Assembly: GCF_013032455.1 (NCBI RefSeq)
Contig: NZ_WQCF01000001.1
Location: 186,001-250,000, forward strand
Source of the DNA: Ruegeria atlantica
Lineage (GTDB): Bacteria; Pseudomonadota; Alphaproteobacteria; Rhodobacterales; Rhodobacteraceae
Length of the DNA: 64,000 bases
Direction of reading: 5' to 3'
Position 1 is the first letter of the stretch; every line of letters begins with the position of its first letter. Under the pieces are notes generated by a model, which saw nothing but the letters and a program-made list of their open reading frames with translations, had not been told where the DNA came from and searched no databases. Below, in pieces: positions 44,008 through 54,445 of this stretch. Position numbers and translations under genes: made by a program.

Positions 44008-44454
44008 TCAGCTTTCGCCGCCTTCCTTGTAAACGCCTTGCTCTTTCAAAGCGTCAACAACCTCTTTCGGCATATATGTCTCGTCGTGTTTTGCAAGGAT
44101 TTCAGTCGCTTCAAACACGCCATTCACGTAGGAACCCGTGCCAACCATACCCTGGTTTTCAGAGAACAAATCAGGCAGAACTCCGGTGAACGCCACTTTC
44201 ACGCTTTCTCCGCCGTCGGTCACCGTGAAGTGTACCGTTTCACCCTGCCCCCGAATGATCGAACCCTCTTCGACCAGACCGCCAATACGGAACACTTCGG
44301 TCGGCTTTGGCGGTTCGGCGATTACCTGACTGGGCGAACGGAAAAAGTTGATGCCGTCCTGCAACGCATATCCAATCAACCCCGTGGCCATAGCGAGGGC
44401 CACGACAGCCAGCAGAATGACTTGGACACGACGGCGTTTCTTGAGCGTTTTCAT
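44008..44454 (-). CDS. ccmE: Heme chaperone CcmE
   Basis: 148 residues: one N-terminal membrane anchor (VQVILLAVVALAMATGLIGY) and a periplasmic OB-fold with the covalent heme-binding motif KHDETYMP (His then Tyr). It carries heme from CcmC to CcmF. It starts 7 bases after the argC stop, an arrangement seen in other Rhodobacteraceae. Confidence 0.95.
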   Translation of the reverse strand: MKTLKKRRRVQVILLAVVALAMATGLIGYALQDGINFFRSPSQVIAEPPKPTEVFRIGGLVEEGSIIRGQGETVHFTVTDGGESVKVAFTGVLPDLFSENQGMVGTGSYVNGVFEATEILAKHDETYMPKEVVDALKEQGVYKEGGES

Positions 44455-44461
44455 TTCATCC

Positions 44462-45490
44462 TCATGGGAACAACGGGGCCATCATCAGGCCCGCGGTTTC
44501 ATCCTCACCTAACATCAGGTTAGCGTTCTGCAAGGCTTGCCCACTGCTACCTTTTGTCAGGTTATCCAAGGCGCCAATAACGATGGTGCGGCGCTCGATC
44601 CGGTCGCCGACAACACCGATATGGCAGAAGTTCGAACCGCGCACATGGTGGGTCGATGGCGTTTCGCCAAACGGCAACATCTGTATAAACGGTTCATTTT
44701 CATAAGCATTGGCAAGCGTTTCATAAACGCTGGCTGAATCACCTTTAACATAGGTGGTCGCCAGAATGCCCCGGTTGGCAGGAATCAGATGCGGCGTGAA
44801 CTGCACGTGCACAGTCCGGCCTGCCAGCGCCGAGAACTCCTGATCGAACTCACCCAGATGACGATGCGTGCCACCCACGGCATAGGCATTATAGCCTTCG
44901 CTAAGCTCTGCGTGCAGCAAGTTTTCCTTTAACGCCCGACCTGCGCCCGACACGGCACATTTCAGATCGAGAACGATATCATCCAGATCAATGACACCGG
45001 TTGAGATCAGAGGCCGTAGCACATACTGCCCGGTCGCCGCGTTACATCCAGTGCCAGCAACCAGCCGCGCCGTACGGATGTCATCCCGATAGAACTCGGT
45101 TAGGCCGTAAACTGCCTCTTCCTGCTGCTCCAAGGCGCTGTGCGGGTTGCCATACCATTTTTCGTACTCTTCCGGGTCACGCAGCCGGAAGTCTGCAGAC
45201 AAGTCAATGATCTTCAGGTCATTCGGCAGGTCGCGGATGACCTCTTGGCTGGTTTTATGCGGCAAGGCGCAGAAACACAGGTCGATCTGTGAAAAATCAA
45301 TCGCGGAGATTTTGCACAGGTTAGGCAAACTCATGTGGCGCAGATGCGGAAAGACCTGCGCCATCGACATGCCTGCCTTACGCTCAGCGGCCAGAGCGGT
45401 GATTTCCATGTTCGGGTGCTCGGCGATCAACCGCACCAGTTCGGCGCCGGTATAGCCGGAAGCACCCAGAATTGCGATTTTATGGGTCAT
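44462..45490 (-). CDS. argC: N-acetyl-gamma-glutamyl-phosphate reductase
   Basis: 342 residues from the ATG at 45490 (AGAGG upstream; an in-frame start five codons earlier is worse). [19 protein letters not shown] binds NADPH. The active-site Cys sits in [13 protein letters not shown], where most family members have a GCYPT-type sequence; the Cys is kept but the flanks differ. Arginine synthesis, step three. First gene of a run with ccmE and the lysis genes. Confidence 0.92.
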   Translation of the reverse strand: MTHKIAILGASGYTGAELVRLIAEHPNMEITALAAERKAGMSMAQVFPHLRHMSLPNLCKISAIDFSQIDLCFCALPHKTSQEVIRDLPNDLKIIDLSADFRLRDPEEYEKWYGNPHSALEQQEEAVYGLTEFYRDDIRTARLVAGTGCNAATGQYVLRPLISTGVIDLDDIVLDLKCAVSGAGRALKENLLHAELSEGYNAYAVGGTHRHLGEFDQEFSALAGRTVHVQFTPHLIPANRGILATTYVKGDSASVYETLANAYENEPFIQMLPFGETPSTHHVRGSNFCHIGVVGDRIERRTIVIGALDNLTKGSSGQALQNANLMLGEDETAGLMMAPLFP

Positions 45491-45584
45491 GTCAGACCTC
45501 TTCATTCATAGTGTCACATGTCACGACCGCCGATGTGACGGTCTTCGAATAAAGTAGAGTGCGCGGCTGCGTCCTTGACCTAAG

Positions 45585-46394
45585 TCAGGCAGCTTCGAAC
45601 GTGATTTGTCGTCGGAGGAACTGCGTCGCCCGGTCACTGACAAAGGTCGGCTTTCCTGTGGTCAGAAAACCACCCTTACCATTGCCCTGCATGTTCGGGT
45701 GGCGCTCCAGATAGTCCGCCAGACTTTCGGCAACTAAGGCCCCCTGGCTGAACACCTGAACATCCGCGCCCAATGCGGCCTGAAATTCTTCTGCCATAAG
45801 CGGGTAATGCGTACAGCCAAGAATAGCGGCCTGAGGCTCGGGCATTTTGCGTTTCAATGCATCCACATGGCTGCGCACGAGCGCCTCGGCGAGGATCATG
45901 TCGCCGTCTTCGATCGCGTCTACAACACCGCCGCATGCCTGCGCCTCAACGTCCACGCCAATGGCGCGGAACGCCAACTCTCGCTGAAATGCGCGGCTAG
46001 AAACCGTGGCAGGCGTTGCAAACAGGGCCACATGTTTGACAGCAACCTCACGCGGTGGGCTGTTATCACCCCACTGCCGTTCGGTCAGTGCTTCGATAAG
46101 AGGTACAAAGACACCCAAAACACGTTTGCCTTCCGGCACGCCATCTTCTTGCATCCGACGCAGCGCCGCAGCGCTCGCGGTGTTACAGGCAAGAATCACC
46201 AGATCACATCCCCGGCTCCACAGGTCATAGACCGCACGGCGCGTTAGATCATAAATGTTCTCGGAGTCGCGCACACCGTATGGCGCATGAGCACTATCCG
46301 CGTAATACAGAAAATCCACGTCCGGCAGACGTTTCTGCGCGGCGTCAAGAACGGTCAGACCGCCCAAACCAGAATCAAAAATGCCTACTGCCAT
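45585..46394 (-). CDS. murI: Glutamate racemase
   Basis: 269 residues. [28 protein letters not shown] with one catalytic Cys, and [14 protein letters not shown] with the other. It supplies D-glutamate for peptidoglycan in the cytoplasm. It stands 8 bases after an acyltransferase gene on the same strand. Confidence 0.96.
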   Translation of the reverse strand: MAVGIFDSGLGGLTVLDAAQKRLPDVDFLYYADSAHAPYGVRDSENIYDLTRRAVYDLWSRGCDLVILACNTASAAALRRMQEDGVPEGKRVLGVFVPLIEALTERQWGDNSPPREVAVKHVALFATPATVSSRAFQRELAFRAIGVDVEAQACGGVVDAIEDGDMILAEALVRSHVDALKRKMPEPQAAILGCTHYPLMAEEFQAALGADVQVFSQGALVAESLADYLERHPNMQGNGKGGFLTTGKPTFVSDRATQFLRRQITFEAA

Positions 46395-46402
46395 TTGCCC
46401 CT

Positions 46403-47281
46403 TTAGGCGCGATGCCGTTCCTCGAATTCATAGCCGTAGTCATAAGACTTCAACGGCGTCGGAGACAGCTCATACGTGGCTTTGCGCAAGAAATCCATCA
46501 TCTTGCGCGTATCCTTGGCCAGCGGGTCCAGAACGTCACGGCCAATGGGCTCTCCGACCACCACTTTGACCGGCGTATCCACACGTTTTTTGAACTCTTT
46601 AATCAACAGCCCCATGCGCAGAGTGCTGTGCAAATGACTGGCAATCTGGAACAAACGCGAAGTATGGCCATCGAAGAAAACCGGAATAACCGTCGCGTCC
46701 GACTTCGCCACCATACGTGCTGTAAAGCCCCTCCAACCCGGATCCATCGGATGCGAGAAGGGTCTTGCCCCCGTGCTGACCGTACCGCCGGGGAAAATAC
46801 CAATTGCCCCACCCTCGCTCAGGTAATTCAGCGCAGTTTTACGGGTATCCAAGTTCAACTTCACCGCCTCTTTCGTGTCATCAAACGAGATCGGCAGAAT
46901 AATCCGGTCCAGATCCTCGGCTTTACGGAATACATGGTTCGCGAGAATGCGGAAATCGCCACGCGTCTGAGACAGCATGTGCCCCAACATCATCCCGTCG
47001 AGAATGCCATAAGGATGATTGGCGATCAAAATCAGAGGCCCGTTTCTTGGTATGTTCGACAGCGACCCGCCGACCACGTCCAGCGACAGACCATATCTGC
47101 CAACCATCACCGACCAGAAATCTTTCCCCTTGGCGACTTCTTTTTCGTACCCATCCGCGCGCTTGATCAAACGCAAGCGGCCCGTGGCGTTTTCCATCAC
47201 TTTGATCACCATCCGCCCGCTTTTGGTCTCGGCGGAATGGGCGTAGGAAATGTCACGAGCGACATGACGGCGCGAGGGCAT
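46403..47281 (-). CDS. PlsC-like lysophospholipid acyltransferase
   Basis: 292 residues with the acyltransferase block [16 protein letters not shown] (catalytic His and Asp) near residue 80 and the FPGGTVST block near 165 that contacts the glycerol phosphate. A variant of the HX4D family, closest to the hemolysin/OlsA-type acyltransferases that make phosphatidic acid or ornithine lipids. Acyl acceptor not certain. Confidence 0.85.
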   Translation of the reverse strand: MPSRRHVARDISYAHSAETKSGRMVIKVMENATGRLRLIKRADGYEKEVAKGKDFWSVMVGRYGLSLDVVGGSLSNIPRNGPLILIANHPYGILDGMMLGHMLSQTRGDFRILANHVFRKAEDLDRIILPISFDDTKEAVKLNLDTRKTALNYLSEGGAIGIFPGGTVSTGARPFSHPMDPGWRGFTARMVAKSDATVIPVFFDGHTSRLFQIASHLHSTLRMGLLIKEFKKRVDTPVKVVVGEPIGRDVLDPLAKDTRKMMDFLRKATYELSPTPLKSYDYGYEFEERHRA

Positions 47282-47361
47282 TCGAATCTCCGAGGTTTGT
47301 TGCCTGCAAATTATGTGCAGGCAGCAATTTTGCCTAGGTTTAGTGACAAGCCCGTGACGAA

Positions 47362-50300
47362 TTATTCCGCCGCGGCGCGCAATTCCGGCCCTCCGCCCCT
47401 TATGGTTGCCAGCAATTCCTCACGGCGTTTGGCTGCTTTGGCCTCATTCGCCTGCAACACTGGTCCGAACCCGCGAATATCCAATGGCAACTGCGCCAAT
47501 GCAATGACCGCGTCACGCGTATTAGGCGTAACAAGAGGCGTTATCTCCTTGATATCACGCTCATATTGCTTGATCAAAGCACGCTCCATCCGCCGTTCTG
47601 GGCTGTAACCGAAAATATCCAGCGGTGTTCCGCGCAGAATTTTCAGCTTTGCCAAAAGCTTCATCGGCTTCAGCATCCACTCCCCAAATGCGCGCTTGCG
47701 TGGCCGCCCGTCCGGTCCGGTCCCTCCAAGGATGGGCGGAGCCAGATGGAACGTCATTTTGAAATCCCCATCAAACTCGGTTGCCGCCTTTTCCCTGCTG
47801 TCTAGCATCAACCGGGCGACTTCATATTCATCCTTATAGGACAGCAGCTTATGATACCCTTTTGCCACGGCTTCGCGGATGGCTTCATCTTCGAACGTCT
47901 CCACCATCTTACGGTAGCGTTTCGCCAGACGTGCACTTTGGTACGCGGTCAGATGCTGCGCGCGGAAGTCGATTTTTTGTTCCAACGTTTTCGGCATGTC
48001 GGAAACATTAGGCTCAAGAATTGTCGCGACTTCTTGCGGATGCAGAACCGCCCAGCGTCCGATGTCGAAGGCACGCTTATTTCGCTCAATCGCGGTTCCG
48101 TTTAATTCGATGGCCTCGACAATTGCTTGATGACTAACCGGCAACAGGCCCCGTTGCCACGCCGCGCCAAAAACCATCATGTTCGAGTAGATCGAATCCC
48201 CCATCACTGCGCGCGCCAGTTCAGTGGCATCGAACATGGACAATCCGTCTTTCAATCTCGCCTGCAGGGCAAGTTCTAACCGGTCCCCCGGAATTCGGAA
48301 CTCAGTATCGCGGGTGAACTCTCCGGTGACGATCTCATGGTTATTGACGACTGCACCGGTTTGCCCGGTGCGCGTCAGACCCAGTGTCTTAGCCCCAGCC
48401 GAGACAACCAGGTCGCCACCAATCAGAGCATGAGCCTCGCCTGTAGCCACTCGAATCGCACTGATATCTTCTGGCTTGTTTGCCAAACGGCAATTGATGT
48501 GCACTGCACCACCCTTTTGGGCCAGCCCGGCCATTTCCATCATGCCAGCGCCCTTGCCGTCGATCTGCGCCGCCTGCGCAAGTATTGCGCCCAATGTCAC
48601 CACCCCTGTGCCACCAACCCCGGTGATGACGACGTTATGAGTGCCTTTGATTTCGGGCAGAACAGGATAAGGCAGATCTGGTAGATCAATATCTGTCGTC
48701 GCCTCCTTGCGGATTTGCGCACCTTCCAAAGTAACAAACGATGGGCAGAACCCGTTTAGGCAAGAGAAGTCTTTGTTACAGCTAGACTGATCAATCGCAC
48801 GTTTGCGGCCAAGTTCCGTTTCCTTGGGCACGATTGAGACGCAATTCGACTGCACACCGCAATCACCGCAGCCCTCACAGATGTCAGTGTTAATGAACAC
48901 GCGCTTATCGGGGTCCGGAAAAGTCCCACGTTTGCGTCGCCGACGTTTCTCGGCTGCGCAGGTCTGAATGTAGACAATTACAGAGACGCCCTCGATTTCA
49001 CGAAACCGCTCTTGCACTCGCATCAACTCGGCGCGCTCGAATGTTTCGATACCAGAGGGCAGATCCTTGAAGTTTACGTCTTCCTTTTCGTCATAAACCA
49101 CGGCGACATGCTGTACGCCCATGGCTGTGACTTCGGCCACAATACGCTCTGCCGTCAGCCCGCCTTCATTTTCTTGCCCGCCGGTCATGGCAACCGCGTC
49201 GTTGAACAGGATTTTGAACGTTATATTCGTACCCGCCGACAAGGCGGCTCGAATTGCCTGCACACCCGAGTGGTTGTATGTCCCGTCTCCAAGGTTCTGG
49301 AACACGTGCTTCGTGGTCGAAAACGGCGCCTCTCCAACCCAATTCACGCCTTCGCCACCCATCTGGGTGAAGCCTGTCGTCTCACGATCCATCCACTGAA
49401 CCATGTAGTGGCAACCAATCCCCGCGTAGGCGCGGCTGCCTTCCGGCAACCGGGTCGAACTGTTATGAGGGCAACCCGAACAGAAATACGGCAAGCGCGT
49501 AGCGATTTCCTCGGCATTGTCTGCTCGGCGCGCCTCGGACAGCTTTTGCAAACCCGCGCGAATGCCATCGGTCTCACGACCCTCTTCGATCAGGATTTCA
49601 CCTAGTTTTTCGGCGATCATATTCGGGTCAAGCGCGCCACGGGTTGGGAACAGTTCCTCGCGGTGCAGAGTCCCCGCTCCGCCCTTGTACCAACCATAGA
49701 CACGGCGACCCCGGCGGTCATCAAAGATAGCCTCTTTGACTTGAACCTCGATCAATTTTCGCTTTTCTTCCACGATCACAATAAGGTCCAGCCCCTCGGC
49801 CCAATCGTGGAAACCCGTCATATCCAACGGAAAAGTCTGGCCGATTTTGTAGGTAGTGATCCCCAACCTCTCGGCCTCTTCAGCGTCGATATTCAACAGC
49901 GACATCGCATGAGACAAGTCCAGCCAGTTTTTACCTGCTGCGACAAACCCGATTTTTGCACCCGACTTACCCCAAATGCGCTTGTCCATTTTATTCGCGT
50001 GCGAAAACGTCTCTGCAGCGAACCGCTTGTAGTCGATGATCCGCCCTTCCTGCAGGTGCGGGGTATCGCCCAGCCTGATATTCAATCCCCCTTCAGGCAT
50101 ATCGAATTCTGGCGTAATCAGTTTCATGCGGTCGAAACTGCCGTCCACAACCGATGTGACCTCGATCGTGTCCTTCATTGTCTTCAGACCGACCCAAAGC
50201 CCTGAAAACCGACTGAGCGCAAAGCCGTAGATGCCGTAATCCAGAATCTCCTGCACCCCGGCCGGGCTGACAACCGGCATATACATATCGACCAGAGACC

Positions 50301-50781
50301 ATTCAGACTGATGCAAAACGGTGGAGCTTTCTCCGGTATGGTCGTCGCCCATAGCCATTAGAACCCCGCCATGTTTGGCGGTGCCAGCCATATTGGCGTG
50401 GCGCATCACGTCGCCAGACCGGTCAACCCCCGGCCCTTTGCCGTACCATAGGCCAAACACGCCATCATAGCGCCCATCCCCGCGCAATCCCGCTTGCTGA
50501 CTACCCCATAACGCGGTGGCGGCCAGATCCTCGTTCAAGCCGTACTGAAAGGTCACGTCACTTTCAGTCAGCTGCTTTTGAGCGCGCGTCATCTGCAGAT
50601 CCACGGCACCCAACGGAGACCCGCGATAGCCAGTTACCAATCCTGCAGTGTTTAGCCCTGCCTGCGTGTCCCGCGCCTTTTGCATTAGCATCAGGCGGAC
50701 GAGCGCTTGCGTTCCATTCAATAGAATGGGGTTCTTTTCCAAATCGAAACGATCATTCAGAGATATTAATGGCTGACTCAT
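47362..50781 (-). CDS. Indolepyruvate ferredoxin oxidoreductase, fused alpha-beta
   Basis: 1139 residues, large because both IorA and IorB functions are on one chain. The N-terminal part has pyruvate-oxidoreductase motifs including VTGYRGSPLGAVDL; thiamin-binding GIGCHYM is near residue 445; the ferredoxin-like insert has CEGCGDCGVQSNC for an iron-sulfur cluster; the C-terminal gamma part begins NVVITGVGGTGVVTLGAIL. It oxidises aryl pyruvates to aryl acetyl-CoA. Common in aerobic Rhodobacteraceae. A divergent LysR gene with T-N11-A boxes lies upstream. Confidence 0.9.
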   Translation of the reverse strand: MSQPLISLNDRFDLEKNPILLNGTQALVRLMLMQKARDTQAGLNTAGLVTGYRGSPLGAVDLQMTRAQKQLTESDVTFQYGLNEDLAATALWGSQQAGLRGDGRYDGVFGLWYGKGPGVDRSGDVMRHANMAGTAKHGGVLMAMGDDHTGESSTVLHQSEWSLVDMYMPVVSPAGVQEILDYGIYGFALSRFSGLWVGLKTMKDTIEVTSVVDGSFDRMKLITPEFDMPEGGLNIRLGDTPHLQEGRIIDYKRFAAETFSHANKMDKRIWGKSGAKIGFVAAGKNWLDLSHAMSLLNIDAEEAERLGITTYKIGQTFPLDMTGFHDWAEGLDLIVIVEEKRKLIEVQVKEAIFDDRRGRRVYGWYKGGAGTLHREELFPTRGALDPNMIAEKLGEILIEEGRETDGIRAGLQKLSEARRADNAEEIATRLPYFCSGCPHNSSTRLPEGSRAYAGIGCHYMVQWMDRETTGFTQMGGEGVNWVGEAPFSTTKHVFQNLGDGTYNHSGVQAIRAALSAGTNITFKILFNDAVAMTGGQENEGGLTAERIVAEVTAMGVQHVAVVYDEKEDVNFKDLPSGIETFERAELMRVQERFREIEGVSVIVYIQTCAAEKRRRRKRGTFPDPDKRVFINTDICEGCGDCGVQSNCVSIVPKETELGRKRAIDQSSCNKDFSCLNGFCPSFVTLEGAQIRKEATTDIDLPDLPYPVLPEIKGTHNVVITGVGGTGVVTLGAILAQAAQIDGKGAGMMEMAGLAQKGGAVHINCRLANKPEDISAIRVATGEAHALIGGDLVVSAGAKTLGLTRTGQTGAVVNNHEIVTGEFTRDTEFRIPGDRLELALQARLKDGLSMFDATELARAVMGDSIYSNMMVFGAAWQRGLLPVSHQAIVEAIELNGTAIERNKRAFDIGRWAVLHPQEVATILEPNVSDMPKTLEQKIDFRAQHLTAYQSARLAKRYRKMVETFEDEAIREAVAKGYHKLLSYKDEYEVARLMLDSREKAATEFDGDFKMTFHLAPPILGGTGPDGRPRKRAFGEWMLKPMKLLAKLKILRGTPLDIFGYSPERRMERALIKQYERDIKEITPLVTPNTRDAVIALAQLPLDIRGFGPVLQANEAKAAKRREELLATIRGGGPELRAAAE

Positions 50782-50804
50782 CAGACGCCTCCCGTCGTCA
50801 GATT

Positions 50805-50847
50805 AGTGTGCAATTTACACTCTATTTTAGGTCATAACTTCTGACCT
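50805..50847. promoter_or_regulatory. LysR-type operators between ior and lysR
   Basis: AGTGT-gcaattt-ACACT (50805-50821) and AGGTCA-taacttc-TGACCT (50829-50847). The second fits the T-N11-A LysR box with 6-bp arms. Both are in the 168-base divergent gap. Confidence 0.55.
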
Positions 50848-50949
50848 GCATAGTGTTTATCCCCTGAATCCTAAGGATTTCGGTGTTTGATTGTAGAAGT
50901 TGTCACCTATTTCATATAGGCAGTCCGAAAGATAACGAAAGTTGCGGCG

Positions 50950-51858
50950 ATGGATTGGGACAAGCTTAGGATATTTCACGCAGTGGCAGACGCAGGCAGC
51001 CTGACGCATGCGGGCGATAAGCTTAATTTGTCACAATCGGCCGTGAGCCGCCAAATCAGAGCGCTGGAAGAGTCGCTTGATTCGACCCTTTTTCACCGCC
51101 ACGCGCGCGGTCTGATCCTGACCGAACAGGGAGAGCTGCTTTTCGACGCGACATCCGCGATGTCCAAACGCTTGGATGCCGCCGCCGCGCGTATCCGCGA
51201 CAGCGAAGAAGAAGTCTTTGGCGTCTTGCGCGTCACAACCACATTTGGCTTTGGGACCCTATGGCTGGCCCCGCGCCTGCCAAAACTTTATGAGCAATAC
51301 CCCGATCTAAACATCGATCTGATGCTTGAGGAACGCGTGCTGGATCTACCCATGCGCGAAGCTGACGTCGCGATACGGATGAAAGAGCCCAGCCAGGCCG
51401 ACCTTGTCCGCAAACGTCTGATGACCGTTCAGATGATGCTGTATGCAACGCAGGAATACATCGAAACACATGGCGGCATGCTTAAATCACTGGATGAGAT
51501 TTCAGAACACAGGCTGATCTGTCAGACACCTTCGGCACCGCAAGTGGGTGCCAGTGCGGCGATGGTGCGGCATCTGATGACGTTTAACCCAGGTTCTTTG
51601 CTGACCGTGAACAATTATTTCGGAGTTCTGCAAGGAGTTCTGCACAATTTGGGCATTGGGGTCCTGCCGAACTATGTTACCAGGGATTTCCCGCATTTGG
51701 TCCCGATCCTGTCGGATATCGAAACAGCGGACGTTCCCGTGTACCTCGCCTACCCAGAAGAGCTGCGCCATTCCAAACGCGTCGCCGCATTCCGGGACTT
51801 TGTTCAGGACGAGATTATCGCGCAGCGCAAGCACTTGAAACAGATGGGGAAACTGTAG
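50950..51858 (+). CDS. LysR-family regulator
   Basis: 302 residues. N-terminal winged helix-turn-helix (MDWDKLRIFHAVADAGSLTH, NLSQSAVSRQIRALEE) and a two-lobe periplasmic-binding-like effector domain (about 90-295). Divergent from the indolepyruvate oxidoreductase gene with LysR boxes between, so it likely controls it. Confidence 0.9.
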   Translation: MDWDKLRIFHAVADAGSLTHAGDKLNLSQSAVSRQIRALEESLDSTLFHRHARGLILTEQGELLFDATSAMSKRLDAAAARIRDSEEEVFGVLRVTTTFGFGTLWLAPRLPKLYEQYPDLNIDLMLEERVLDLPMREADVAIRMKEPSQADLVRKRLMTVQMMLYATQEYIETHGGMLKSLDEISEHRLICQTPSAPQVGASAAMVRHLMTFNPGSLLTVNNYFGVLQGVLHNLGIGVLPNYVTRDFPHLVPILSDIETADVPVYLAYPEELRHSKRVAAFRDFVQDEIIAQRKHLKQMGKL

Positions 51859-51908
51859 CTATGCACAACCAGCATAGCGGACATGACCTGCAATCGGCCT
51901 GAAACATC

Positions 51909-51937
51909 TTGATCGTTTAACAAGTGATCCCTAAATG
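51909..51937 (+). promoter_or_regulatory. Promoter of the candidate sRNA
   Basis: TTGATC at 51909-51914 and TAAATG at 51932-51937, 17-base spacer. It would start transcription near 51944. Confidence 0.45.
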
Positions 51938-51943
51938 AGCACT

Positions 51944-52026
51944 CGAAGGCGGTGATGCTGAAACGCTCATCATCTTCATACCTCCCTGTTGGACTATGGC
52001 CGAGCTTAGTGCTCGGCCTTTTTTTT
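51944..52026 (+). ncRNA. Candidate trans-acting sRNA with anti-Shine-Dalgarno loop
   Basis: About 83 bases between LysR and the MscS gene. It has a first hairpin (GTGATG/CATCAT), an unpaired stretch containing CCTCCCT (a Shine-Dalgarno complement), then a strong terminator (GGCCGAGC/GCTCGGCC, then eight T). This layout is that of the alphaproteobacterial anti-SD sRNAs. Starts at a promoter-like sequence 85 bases after the LysR stop, so it is not simply the LysR 3' end. Confidence 0.5.
51998..52026 (+). terminator. Strong Rho-independent terminator
   Basis: GGCCGAGC, 5-base loop, GCTCGGCC and eight T. It ends the candidate sRNA and any LysR read-through. Confidence 0.9.
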
Positions 52027-52138
52027 GGCCAATCGGCAACGCGCGTAGTGCTGGACTGGTAAAACATCTGGGAAACTCGGGTACTTAGACCTATGATCAC
52101 ATAAAAATCACGAAGACTTGTGTTCGAGGACAGATTCG

Positions 52139-54421
52139 ATGTTTCACCCCCTTCGCCTATTGGCGGCGATACTTTCAGTTATTTGCCTTTCCGGACCGGT
52201 GCTCGCGCAAGAAGGCACCACCAGTTCGACGGGCGCAATCACCATTCCCGAAGACCTGACCCCTGAACAAGTTGACGATCTGGTCGCCCGCATGTCTGAC
52301 GATCAGGTCCGCGCTATCCTGCTAGAGCGTTTAGACGCGGTCGCCGAACAGCGCGCTGCTGAAGCAGCCGACCGTGAAGACCCCATCAAGGAAATCAATG
52401 CGATTTGGGAAGCGATGGTGGCTTCATGGACCCACGTCGTAGTCACGGTTCCGAATATCTTCAGCGCGCAGGCTCATGCGGTCGAGAATTTTGTAGGTAC
52501 CTTTGGAACGCAGGGAACGTTCGTTCTCATGGGGTTGGTCCTGAGTGTTCTAGTCGTTGGCTTCATCGCGGAAAAGCTATTCTATCTATTCACCCGCAGA
52601 TGGCATAGTCAGGGTAGTGGCAGTGAAGAGAATGACCTCTGGGGCGCCGCCAGATACCTATTCCGCCGCTTCTGTCGAGAAATTGCCGGGTTGGTGGTGT
52701 TTTACGTTGTAATCCGCGCGTTGGGGCGCGGGTTGCTGACGACCGAACAACTGACCTATGCCGCACCTTTTGTCCTCTACCTGATCTGGGTCCCACGTCT
52801 GGGCGCGGCTGCCTCGCGCTTCGTTCTGGCCCCGAACCAACCTCGATATCGGCTTGTCAACATTGACGATCATTGGGCAAAATTCCTGCACCGCAATCTG
52901 ATTGGACTCTTGCTCTTGATTGGGTTGACACTGTTCATCGTTCATTTCAACCAACTCAACGGGATCACCGGGCGAGAAACACGGATTGCTTTCTGGCTCA
53001 ATGGTGCGATTCACATCTATATCGGAGTTATTGCCTGGAAAGCCCGCGAAGGGCTGTCGCAGATGATGCTGGGCACCGACCCGGATCGCACGAAGTTCGA
53101 CGAAGAAGTCGCGTACTACTACCCTTATTTCGCTATCGGTGTGTCAGCGGTGATTTGGCTGCTGGTTGAGTTCCTCGCCGCCCAACGTGATCCGGTGTTG
53201 CGTGCCCTGCTGCTGCAAGGTGCTCATTTCACTACGATGTTCTGGCTGCTGATTGCGCCAGCGCTAGATACTCTGATCCGTGGTTTGGTGCGTCACCTGC
53301 AGCCGCCGATGCTGGGCGAAGGCCCAGTCGCCGAGCGCGCATATAAATCAACCAAACGCAGCTATATTCGTATCGGCAGGGTTCTGGCAGGTATTCTTGT
53401 CATCCTGATGATTGCTAACGCATGGGACCTGGATCTGCAGGAAATCGCGGGCGGAGGTGAAGAGTCCGGCAGCAGATTGATTCAGTTCTTCATCATCATC
53501 GCCGTCGGTTACATCTTGAATGAGCTTGTCTCGCTGTGGATCAACCGTCGTCTCGCGAAAGAACAGACTGCGGCCGATCAAAGCCCTGACGAGGAAGCCG
53601 GCGAAGGCGGCGGCTCGGGTGGCTCGCGCTTGGCTACGGTCCTGCCCCTACTTCGTGTGACCGCGCAGGTCGCCATCGCAGTCATCTTTGTCCTGCTGGC
53701 ACTTGGAGCACTGGGCATCAATATCACTCCGCTTCTGGCCGGTGCCGGTGTGCTGGGTCTGGCCATCGGCTTTGGCGCTCAGAAACTGGTGGCGGATATC
53801 GTCGGTGGTATCTTCTTCCTTGTGGATGATGCATTCCGCGTTGGAGAATATGTCGACGTTGGCGGCACAACTGGTACGGTCGAGAAGATTTCGATCCGTT
53901 CCATGCAGCTGCGCCACCACCGTGGTCCGGTGCACACCATTCCCTATGGCGAGATTCAAAAGCTGACCAACTACAGCCGCGACTGGGTCATCATGAAGCT
54001 GAAATTCACTGTGCCCTTCGACACTGACCCCAACAAGGTAAAGAAGATCTTCAAGAAGATCGGCGCCGAGATGATGGAGGACGAAACGCACAAAGATGGT
54101 TTCTTGCAGCCCTTTAAATCTCAGGGTGTTTTTGACTTTGACGACGTCGGTATGATTATCCGCGGCAAGTTTATGGCAAAGCCGGGCAAGCAATTCACCT
54201 TGCGCAAGGAAATTTTCAACCGGGTCAAAGCCGCGTTCAAAGAAAACGGAATCGATTTTGCCCGTCGCGAGGTGCGCGTTGCGATCCCCGGCCTGGACGA
54301 AGCGGAACATCTGACCGAAGAACAAAAAGCCGCAGTCGGCGCGGCGGCTGGAGAGATTGCCAATCAGCAAGCCGAGCAGCAAGAGCAAAAACCCGGCTCT
54401 GGTCACGGCGCGCCGAAGTAA
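52139..54421 (+). CDS. MscS-family mechanosensitive channel
   Basis: 760 residues from the ATG at 52139 (signal peptide MFHPLRLLAAILSVICLSGP, cleavage after VLAQ). A periplasmic N-terminal helical part is followed by many membrane helices (about 120-500) and the MscS pore: LLAGAGVLGLAIGFGAQKLV (TM3), DAFRVGEYVDVGGTTGTVEK and HTIPYGEIQKLTNYS. The tail is charged with a Gln/Glu-rich end. A larger MscK/YbdG-type layout than MscS. It likely releases solutes on hypo-osmotic shock, useful when DMSP or betaine accumulates (inference). Confidence 0.9.
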   Translation: MFHPLRLLAAILSVICLSGPVLAQEGTTSSTGAITIPEDLTPEQVDDLVARMSDDQVRAILLERLDAVAEQRAAEAADREDPIKEINAIWEAMVASWTHVVVTVPNIFSAQAHAVENFVGTFGTQGTFVLMGLVLSVLVVGFIAEKLFYLFTRRWHSQGSGSEENDLWGAARYLFRRFCREIAGLVVFYVVIRALGRGLLTTEQLTYAAPFVLYLIWVPRLGAAASRFVLAPNQPRYRLVNIDDHWAKFLHRNLIGLLLLIGLTLFIVHFNQLNGITGRETRIAFWLNGAIHIYIGVIAWKAREGLSQMMLGTDPDRTKFDEEVAYYYPYFAIGVSAVIWLLVEFLAAQRDPVLRALLLQGAHFTTMFWLLIAPALDTLIRGLVRHLQPPMLGEGPVAERAYKSTKRSYIRIGRVLAGILVILMIANAWDLDLQEIAGGGEESGSRLIQFFIIIAVGYILNELVSLWINRRLAKEQTAADQSPDEEAGEGGGSGGSRLATVLPLLRVTAQVAIAVIFVLLALGALGINITPLLAGAGVLGLAIGFGAQKLVADIVGGIFFLVDDAFRVGEYVDVGGTTGTVEKISIRSMQLRHHRGPVHTIPYGEIQKLTNYSRDWVIMKLKFTVPFDTDPNKVKKIFKKIGAEMMEDETHKDGFLQPFKSQGVFDFDDVGMIIRGKFMAKPGKQFTLRKEIFNRVKAAFKENGIDFARREVRVAIPGLDEAEHLTEEQKAAVGAAAGEIANQQAEQQEQKPGSGHGAPK

Positions 54422-54445
54422 AAGACGCAACCGAAACCAACTGCA

